DNA of 64,000 nt from Haliovirga abyssi (GTDB lineage Bacteria > Fusobacteriota > Fusobacteriia > Fusobacteriales > Haliovirgaceae): contig NZ_AP027059.1 in assembly GCF_030295325.1 (NCBI RefSeq), forward strand, positions 2,352,637 through 2,416,636, in the 5' to 3' direction. The position numbers and the translations under genes were made by a program. A model generated the notes under the pieces. It did not search any database. It was not told where the DNA came from and saw only the letters and a program-made list of their open reading frames with translations. How positions within the stretch are numbered: position 1 is the first letter of the stretch; each line of letters opens with the position of its first letter. Shown piece by piece: positions 58,704-64,000 of this stretch.

Positions 58704-58725
58704 ACAAAATCCTCCCTATATAAAT

Positions 58726-59463
58726 TTATTTTTGAGCCATTTCTAAATATTTTATAACTTCTTTTAAATTTAATCTATTTTCATATATTGCTTTTCCTAC
58801 AATTACACCTTCAAGTTTTTCATTTTCTAATTTATTTAATTCTATAATATCATTAATAGTTCCAACTCCACCTGATGCTACTAAATTTATTTTTGTTTCT
58901 TCTAATATTTTTTTCATTATATCCAAATTTATGCCTTCTAACATTCCATCTTTTGATATATCAGTATATATAACTGTTTTTACACCTAATTTTTCCATAT
59001 CTTTTATAAATTCTATAGAATCTTTTTTTGTAATTTCTGTCCAACCAGTAATTGCAACTTTTCCATCTTTTGCATCAATTCCAATAACTATTTTTTCTGC
59101 ACCAAATTTCTCTACTGCTTCTTTTACTATTTCAGGTTTTTTTATTGCAATAGTTCCTAATATAACTCTACTTACTCCTAATTTTAATAACTCTTCAATT
59201 CTGAATAAATCTCTAATTCCTCCTCCTAATTCTACAGGAATATTTATATTGTTCACAATATCTCTTATCAGTTCTCTATTTTTTAATTCTCCTTCTAATG
59301 CTCCATCCAAATCCACTAAATGAATAAATCCAGCACCTTCTTCTTCAAATCTTTTAGCTACTTCAACTGGATTGTCAAAAAATATTGTTTCTTTCTTATA
59401 ATCTCCTTGTGTAAGTCTTACACATTTTCCATTTCTAATATCAATTGCTGGAAATATCTTCAT
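58726..59463 (-). CDS. hisA: Phosphoribosylformimino-5-aminoimidazole carboxamide ribotide isomerase
   Basis: A 245-residue TIM barrel for step 4 of histidine biosynthesis. It begins MKIFPAIDIRNGKCVRLTQG (catalytic Asp8), with HLVDLDGA, ELGGGIRD, the second Asp in YTDISKDGMLEG and ASGGVGTINDI. The start at 59463 has GGAGGAGTATA before it; a frame extension to 59490 has no site. It is away from hisF/hisIE (30.9-32.3 kb) and lies between a PilZ gene and pgi, so the pathway genes are scattered. Confidence 0.97.
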   Translation of the reverse strand: MKIFPAIDIRNGKCVRLTQGDYKKETIFFDNPVEVAKRFEEEGAGFIHLVDLDGALEGELKNRELIRDIVNNINIPVELGGGIRDLFRIEELLKLGVSRVILGTIAIKKPEIVKEAVEKFGAEKIVIGIDAKDGKVAITGWTEITKKDSIEFIKDMEKLGVKTVIYTDISKDGMLEGINLDIMKKILEETKINLVASGGVGTINDIIELNKLENEKLEGVIVGKAIYENRLNLKEVIKYLEMAQK

Positions 59464-59498
59464 TATACTCCTCCACACCATTATTTTCAATTACTTTT

Positions 59499-60173
59499 TT
59501 AAAGTTCTATACCTTTACTTCTTCTATCTCTTTGAACTTTAAATAAATATGAAATTATTCTGTCTCTTAATTTTTCATTTATCTTAACAAATTCTAAACC
59601 ATAACCATATCTTTTTCCTCTATCATCTTCAAGAATATCTTTTCGTTTTATTGCTCCAAATATTTTTTTACATTCCACTCCATTAGGTAATTTAAATTCT
59701 ATTTCAAATTTATCATTCATTTTCAGATTATTTAAAACTAAAATATAAATTCCACCACCACTTATATTTTTAGAAACTCCTTTTATTATTTCAAATTTAT
59801 CTTCCTCATTTTCAGGATTTTCTTTTTTCCTTTTTAAGGTAGCAATTACATTCATTCTTATTCTTACATAATTTCTTCTTTGTAATCTTTCTATCTTCTC
59901 AGGATAATGCAACACAAAATTTGAAAAAGGTTTTAAATATCTTCTTACCACTTTTCCTGAAAATCCATAAACTCCATCTTTTTTCACTTCACTTATTCTA
60001 ACCATTTCTCCCACTCTTAATGGAATAACGTGTCCTTTTTCTATTGGTAATCCTATATGAACATCATTTTTTTCATCTATATCTTCTATTTTAGTTAAAT
60101 ATGGACCTTTTTTAGTTTCAGGAAGTTCTATCTCTATTCTATTTCCTATTTTTATAACATCTTCTATATTCAT
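59499..60173 (-). CDS. PilZ-domain c-di-GMP receptor (YcgR-like)
   Basis: A 224-residue protein with an N-terminal YcgR-N-like beta domain (about 1-95) and a C-terminal PilZ domain. The c-di-GMP binding arginines appear as RLQRRNYVRIR (RxxxR type) and the second motif as SKNISGGGIYIL (normally D/N-x-S-x-x-G). YcgR-like proteins couple c-di-GMP to motility or envelope functions. No active diguanylate cyclase is in this window; the only GGDEF protein has a changed signature. It lies 9 bases after the SLH porin gene and 35 before hisA. Confidence 0.88.
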   Translation of the reverse strand: MNIEDVIKIGNRIEIELPETKKGPYLTKIEDIDEKNDVHIGLPIEKGHVIPLRVGEMVRISEVKKDGVYGFSGKVVRRYLKPFSNFVLHYPEKIERLQRRNYVRIRMNVIATLKRKKENPENEEDKFEIIKGVSKNISGGGIYILVLNNLKMNDKFEIEFKLPNGVECKKIFGAIKRKDILEDDRGKRYGYGLEFVKINEKLRDRIISYLFKVQRDRRSKGIEL

Positions 60174-60182
60174 AAGCTCCCC

Positions 60183-61859
60183 CTAGAACTCTATTTTCAT
60201 CCCTATTCTTATCTCTCCGTTTTTATTATTTTTTATAAATTTATCTTCATTATCAAAATTTAAATTATAATCTTTATTGAAAAAATCTTTTTCATTATCT
60301 ATATAATCTTTATCACTTTTTATATATAATATGTATGTTTTGAAATTTTGATTTAATTCATACAACAATTTTAAGTATAATACATTATAATTTTCTATAT
60401 TGCTTTTTTTATTTTTATATCCTATATCAAAATTTAAATTTTTTAAAAAATCATATTTTATCTTACCATATATTTCAGTTGATTCTTGATTTTTTTTAAA
60501 ATCATCTAAAACAAATGTTGTATTACTTTGTATTGTATCTATATTAAAACTTTCTTCATCGATAGATTTTTTATTTACACCTATATAAATATTTGTTCCA
60601 TAAATTTTATTTTCTATTATTATATAATGATTTATAAAAGTATCTAATATAGTATCATAATAATTCATTCTATAATGTATAAATCCGTTTTTTATAACTT
60701 CATATGAAGTTTCAGCAGATATTTTATTATAAAATTGTGCTTTCCCATCTTTTCTTTCATATCCAATTTTAAAATTTGAATATTCTGCAATTATATTATA
60801 TATTTTCATATTGTTTGTCTCTGTAGTATTCGTTTTTGTATATCCTAATTTTAATTTTAAATTATCATCTAATATTTTTATCAATGATAATTTTCCCAAA
60901 AGTTCATACTTTAAATTATTCTCTTTTTCGTTTGGAATATACTCTAAAAATATATCTGCATATTTTGTAGATACTTTATCCATAATTTTTAATACACTAT
61001 TATTTTTTTCTAAATTAAATATATTTATATCATTTTTTAAAATTAATCCATATGAATTAAATTCGTTATTTGTAATATCATAGTTATCATATTCAATATT
61101 TCCTAATGATGAATATAATTTATTTTCATATCCTTTTGTATAAAATTGAAGCTTTAATTTCTCTATAATATCATAATCCATTTTTAATTTTGTTACTAAA
61201 TTATTATCAATACTGTTTTTTCCCATTACAAATTCATAATTATTTCCATATAATTTTAATTCTGAATCATATTTTGAATTGTAGTTTTTTGCATTAATAT
61301 CACCGGTTGATATATAATAATCTAATGATAATTTATAATTACTATTAGATAAAAATTGTTTTTCTGTTGAATTCGAACTTACAGAAGTTGTATTTTTTAA
61401 GTTATTTGTTTTTATCATAGATTCTATTTTTTTTATTTTTAAATTTAGATTTTCTATCTCTTTACTATTTTTTGTTTCATTTTCTGTTTTTAAATTTAAT
61501 TTTTTTTCTAAATCTTTTATTTTATTTGTATATTTATTTATGTTAAATCCAAAATCACTTAAATTTTTTGAAAAATCATATACTAAATTTTCTATTATAA
61601 GCAGATCATCTTTACTTGCTTTTTCATCATCTAATTTATTTAAAACTTTTGATAAATAATATGCTAATTCATATTTTGTTATTTTTTGTTCTCCATTAAA
61701 AAAATCTGAGTCAACTGTTAAAACTCCTTTGTAAACTAAATTTTCTATTGCTTTATACGCCCAATGCTCTTTACTAACATCTTTATATAGTGCATCATCT
61801 TTAGCATAGCTAAGCAAATTTATTATTACAAATAAGATCATAAATATCTTTAATTTCAT
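60183..61859 (-). CDS. SLH-domain outer-membrane porin-like protein
   Basis: A 558-residue envelope protein: signal peptide (MKLKIFMILFVIINLLSYA), one S-layer homology domain (YKDVSKEHWAYKAIENLVYKGVL, with the TKYELAYYLSKVL end), a coiled coil (about 85-165) and a long Asn/Lys/Tyr-rich beta-barrel ending in a terminal strand with Phe (GMKIEF). The layout is that of OmpM-like porins, whose SLH domain binds peptidoglycan and ties the outer membrane to the wall. The start at 61859 is supported by GAGGTGTGGCATA; the longer frame to 61913 is not. The 280-base spacer upstream holds only a weak repeat and a terminator. Confidence 0.85.
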   Translation of the reverse strand: MKLKIFMILFVIINLLSYAKDDALYKDVSKEHWAYKAIENLVYKGVLTVDSDFFNGEQKITKYELAYYLSKVLNKLDDEKASKDDLLIIENLVYDFSKNLSDFGFNINKYTNKIKDLEKKLNLKTENETKNSKEIENLNLKIKKIESMIKTNNLKNTTSVSSNSTEKQFLSNSNYKLSLDYYISTGDINAKNYNSKYDSELKLYGNNYEFVMGKNSIDNNLVTKLKMDYDIIEKLKLQFYTKGYENKLYSSLGNIEYDNYDITNNEFNSYGLILKNDINIFNLEKNNSVLKIMDKVSTKYADIFLEYIPNEKENNLKYELLGKLSLIKILDDNLKLKLGYTKTNTTETNNMKIYNIIAEYSNFKIGYERKDGKAQFYNKISAETSYEVIKNGFIHYRMNYYDTILDTFINHYIIIENKIYGTNIYIGVNKKSIDEESFNIDTIQSNTTFVLDDFKKNQESTEIYGKIKYDFLKNLNFDIGYKNKKSNIENYNVLYLKLLYELNQNFKTYILYIKSDKDYIDNEKDFFNKDYNLNFDNEDKFIKNNKNGEIRIGMKIEF

Positions 61860-62035
61860 TATGCCACACCTCACATTTTTTTTAATTATAACATAAAGAT
61901 TAGTTATTATCAATAAACAATTCTACCATGAATGTGTTAATATTCACCTTATAATTCTTTTAATCCAATGAGTATATTTATTAAAACTGTTTCTTAATTT
62001 AAAATTACTAAATATTTTTTTTATAACAAAAAAAC

Positions 62036-62078
62036 TTTTTTCTAAATAAATTTATACTTTTACATTAAATAAATAAAA
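62036..62078. repeat. Weak copy of the AATAAATTTATACTT repeat
   Basis: TTTTTCTAAATAAATTTATA then CTTTTACATTAAATAAATA; matches the right half of 2659-2717. Confidence 0.4.
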
Positions 62079-62088
62079 ATATATTAAA

Positions 62089-62117
62089 AAAAGCTGAATA
62101 TATTATATTCAGCTTTT
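62089..62117. terminator. Terminator after tRNA-Gln
   Basis: AAAAGCTGAATATA and its reverse complement almost back to back, a long A/T-ended hairpin 23 bases past the tRNA 3' end. Confidence 0.75.
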
Positions 62118-62139
62118 AAATTACTTTATTTTTTTTAAA

Positions 62140-62214
62140 TGGCTGGGCTGGCTGGATTCGAACCAGCGCATGCGAGAGTCAAAGTCTCGTGCCTTACCGC
62201 TTGGCGACAGCCCA
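62140..62214 (-). tRNA. tRNA-Gln (TTG)
   Basis: A 75-base cloverleaf with encoded CCA; acceptor TGGGCTG/CAGCCCA, anticodon loop CTTTGAC (TTG), T-arm GGTTCGAATCC. Stand-alone gene downstream of spoVG. Confidence 0.96.
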
Positions 62215-62290
62215 ACAATTGCTAATTGCGCGAGAATTATTCTACTATTTTTCTTATGTTTTGTCAAGAGTTTTTTTAAAAAACTTTTTT

Positions 62291-62575
62291 CTAAGCTTCT
62301 GCTATTACATCTACATTTACTAAATCTTGATATTTTTTTACAACTATTTCGTTTATTGATGTTCTTACATCTGTTTTTATTGGATGTGCAATATCTTTAA
62401 ATTCTCCATTTGGCATCCTTCTTGATGGCATTGCTACAAATAATCCATTTTTACCTTCAATAACCTTTAAACCATGAATTACGAATGCATCTTCAAAAGT
62501 TACATCAGCATATGCTTTTAATTTCACCTCTTCTTCTGCTCTAGAAATTCTTACTCTTACATCAGTAATGTTCAT
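62291..62575 (-). CDS. spoVG: Septation/regulatory protein SpoVG
   Basis: A 94-residue small nucleic-acid-binding protein. It begins MNITDVRVRI and contains LKAYADVTFEDAFVIHGLKV, GLFVAMPSRRMPNGEFKDIAHPI and the end SINEIVVKKYQ, all diagnostic. It is widespread in Firmicutes, spirochaetes and Fusobacteria and binds DNA and RNA to tune gene expression. AAAAGGAGGAG precedes the ATG. It is followed by tRNA-Gln in the same direction. Confidence 0.97.
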   Translation of the reverse strand: MNITDVRVRISRAEEEVKLKAYADVTFEDAFVIHGLKVIEGKNGLFVAMPSRRMPNGEFKDIAHPIKTDVRTSINEIVVKKYQDLVNVDVIAEA

Positions 62576-62680
62576 TTTGTATACTCCTCCTTTTGGGAAC
62601 GTTTAAAAAAACAACTTGCTCTAATTTTATATCAAAACTACTATAAAATCGCATCTTTATAATATAAAATCAACAAATAT

Positions 62681-62698
62681 TTTTTAAGCCATTCCTCA
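62681..62698. repeat. GGAATGGCTTAAAAA repeat, copy 3 (reversed)
   Basis: TTTTTAAGCCATTCCTCA, the reverse complement of the core at 33291. Confidence 0.5.
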
Positions 62699-62721
62699 GT
62701 AATTTTTGTAAACCGTTTTTT

Positions 62722-63585
62722 TTATATTATTTCATTAATATTTATAAAATAAGATGGAAACTCTTTTTTTAATTTTAATTCTATATTTTTACTTTTATCT
62801 TTTCTAGCCAAAATATAATAACAGCTTCCACTTCCAGACATATTAAATCTCACATCTAATATATCTTTTAATTTTTTTTCAAAATCTCTTATATCTTTAG
62901 ATTTTTTATACATATTTTGTTGTAAATTATTTTCTATGTTATCTACTATTAATTTTAAATTATCATTTTTTAACCCTTTTATTATTTTTTTTATATTTGA
63001 TATTTTCATATTATCTTGCTCTAACACATTTTCATATGCTAATTTTGTACTTACTCCAAAATCAGGTTTTATTAAAATAATATCAAAATTTTTAATTATA
63101 TTTATAACTTCTATTTTTTCTCCAATTCCTTTTACTAATGCTGGTTTATTTATTATGAAAAAAGGTATATCTGCCCCTATTTTCAATCCTATTTCTAATA
63201 ATTCTTCCTCTTTTAATATATTTTTATAATAACAATTTAACTCTTTTAAAAAAAATGCACCATCACTACTTCCACCCCCAAGACCTGCTTGTGATGGAAT
63301 ATTTTTTATTAAATTAACTTCTATCTTTTCTTTTTTTATCCCTATTTTCTTATAAAATTCATTGTATATTTTATAAATTATATTTTCTTTTCCAGTAGGA
63401 ATATCTTTTTTATTAGAACTTATTATAAGTTCACCTAGCTCACCGCTAAATTTAATTTCTAATCTATCATATAAATTTATTGGAACCATTATCATCTCTA
63501 ATCTGTGATAACCATTCTCCAATTTCTCCAAAACATTTAATCCTATATTTATTTTAGCATTACTTTCAACTGAAACTGTCCCCAT
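62722..63585 (-). CDS. ispE: 4-diphosphocytidyl-2-C-methyl-D-erythritol kinase
   Basis: A 287-residue GHMP kinase of the non-mevalonate isoprenoid pathway. It shows the catalytic Lys11 in SNAKINIGLNV, the ATP loop PSQAGLGGGSSDGAFF (GLGGGSSDGA 101-110), the catalytic Asp139 in GADIPFF, and the C-terminal MSGSGSCYY. Length is standard. The ribosome site is weak (AAAGGGTG, rather far from the ATG). A promoter with a 17-base spacer lies upstream. Confidence 0.96.
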   Translation of the reverse strand: MGTVSVESNAKINIGLNVLEKLENGYHRLEMIMVPINLYDRLEIKFSGELGELIISSNKKDIPTGKENIIYKIYNEFYKKIGIKKEKIEVNLIKNIPSQAGLGGGSSDGAFFLKELNCYYKNILKEEELLEIGLKIGADIPFFIINKPALVKGIGEKIEVINIIKNFDIILIKPDFGVSTKLAYENVLEQDNMKISNIKKIIKGLKNDNLKLIVDNIENNLQQNMYKKSKDIRDFEKKLKDILDVRFNMSGSGSCYYILARKDKSKNIELKLKKEFPSYFININEII

Positions 63586-63610
63586 TCACAAGTACACCCT
63601 TTCATTAATT

Positions 63611-63639
63611 ATAGTATCATAATAAAAAAAAAAAATCAA
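63611..63639 (-). promoter_or_regulatory. Probable ispE promoter
   Basis: Minus strand TTGATT (63634-63639), 17 mostly-T bases, TACTAT (63611-63616). The -35 box overlaps the preceding terminator. Confidence 0.5.
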
Positions 63640-63665
63640 TATATTCTATATAATGATTTTTTTTT
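63632..63665 (-). terminator. Terminator after rqcP
   Basis: Minus strand AATCATTATAT / ATATATTGATT (one mismatch) followed by a run of about 12 T, directly after the rqcP stop codon. Confidence 0.7.
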
Positions 63666-63666
63666 A

Positions 63667-63927
63667 TTATCCTTTTCGTGGATCAATTATTATCTCTATT
63701 AATTTATCTGCATCTTTTTTTCCTACATTTCTTGTTGGCACTTCTAATATTTTAAATTTTATAATTTTATCATAATAACTAACTTCTATAATATCTCCCA
63801 CTTTTACCTTTGTAGATGGTTTTTTTACTTTTCCGTTTATCATAATTTTTTCATTTTCAGCTACATTTTTTGCTACAGTTCTTCTTTTTATTATTCTTGA
63901 AATTTTTAAAAATTTATCCAATCTCAC
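63667..63927 (-). CDS. rqcP: S4-domain RNA-binding protein RqcP (YabO)
   Basis: An 86-residue protein that is a single S4 RNA-binding domain: MRLDKFLKISRIIKRRTVAK, then INGKVKKPSTKVKVGDIIEV. The length and its place right after mazG match B. subtilis YabO/RqcP, which works with RqcH in ribosome-associated quality control on stalled 50S subunits. The start is a GTG with GGGAGGAAGC upstream and lies inside the 3' end of mazG (14-base overlap), so translation is coupled. Confidence 0.92.
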   Translation of the reverse strand: MRLDKFLKISRIIKRRTVAKNVAENEKIMINGKVKKPSTKVKVGDIIEVSYYDKIIKFKILEVPTRNVGKKDADKLIEIIIDPRKG

Positions 63928-64000
63928 TTTTTGCTTCCTCCCACAATTTTTCCATAGCTTCTAAATCAGCCTTTTCTATATCTGTATTATCTTCTATATA
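63914..64000 (-). CDS. mazG: MazG-type nucleotide pyrophosphohydrolase, C-terminal end (runs off window)
   Basis: The last 28 codons of a gene entering from the right edge: DNTDIEKADLEAMEKLWEEA followed by KSEIG and TAA. MazG proteins end with a helix of the type LEEMDALWEEAK, and the mazG-yabO gene order is common, so the call is fairly safe although only the tail is seen. It hydrolyses non-canonical nucleoside triphosphates. Confidence 0.7.
   Translation of the reverse strand, partial: YIEDNTDIEKADLEAMEKLWEEAKSEIG

Overview
The window is strongly AT-rich chromosomal DNA from an anaerobe-like bacterium with an outer membrane. The 16S rRNA (internal stretches read like Fusobacteriota), SpoVG, single-SLH-domain porin-like protein, LolA-like and beta-barrel proteins, and low GC together suggest a member of Fusobacteriota. 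This is inference; the rRNA genes would settle it. Apart from a few genes at the left and one small gene at 14.3 kb, everything is on the minus strand.

Layout: (1) 1-5.7 kb: EamA transporter (partial), an SDR oxidoreductase, pseudouridine catabolism genes (psuG and a wHTH-PfkB kinase), an alpha/beta hydrolase and a lipoprotein. (2) 5.7-14.1 kb: a six-gene membrane complex resembling group 4 [NiFe] hydrogenase / complex I (NuoB-, NuoCD-, HyfF-, HyfE-, NuoH- and NuoL-like). Its large subunit lacks the Ni-Fe cysteines, so it fits the hydrogenase-related 'Ehr' type. It is headed by an HTH-PTS EIIA gene and interrupted by a tandem repeat element. (3) 14.3-20.1 kb: a small orphan gene, then an rRNA operon 16S-tRNA-Ile-tRNA-Ala-23S-5S-tRNA-Asn with a consensus promoter. 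(4) 20.2-24.8 kb: ion homeostasis genes (PII-like protein, CPA2 antiporter, ClC channel fused to EIIA, K+ channel with RCK domain). (5) 25-34.4 kb: a large GH13 amylase/pullulanase, ribH, argC, a degenerate GGDEF protein, hisIE, hisF, a CPBP membrane protein and a GT4 glycosyltransferase. (6) 34.4-55.9 kb, accessory: a jetD relic, a palindromic MITE-like element, an RND/beta-barrel/LolA-like export operon, a MerR-controlled unit (EFR1 flavodoxin-ferredoxin protein, broken ABC-2 permease, membrane protein, MerR gene), a complete four-gene Wadjet-type SMC system (TIGR02677-02680 type), and three tandem near-identical AAA-ATPase/PD-(D/E)XK genes directly upstream of it in the same direction. (7) 55.9-64 kb: M18 aminopeptidase, pgi, hisA, PilZ protein, SLH porin, tRNA-Gln, spoVG, ispE, rqcP and the end of mazG.

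The most interesting part is the 42-55.6 kb defence block. The Wadjet genes, which in known systems condense and cut plasmid DNA, are preceded by three AAA/nuclease paralogues. The ends of these paralogues are almost identical, while a central block of about 95 residues differs. A 35-codon relic of a second jetD lies 8 kb away, and two copies of the same small palindromic element end bracket the region. Elsewhere, two promoters with 19-bp spacers and shared dyads define a small MerR regulon. Several intergenic repeat families, one with ends reading TTCAGCAC/GTGCTGAA, sit inside operons.
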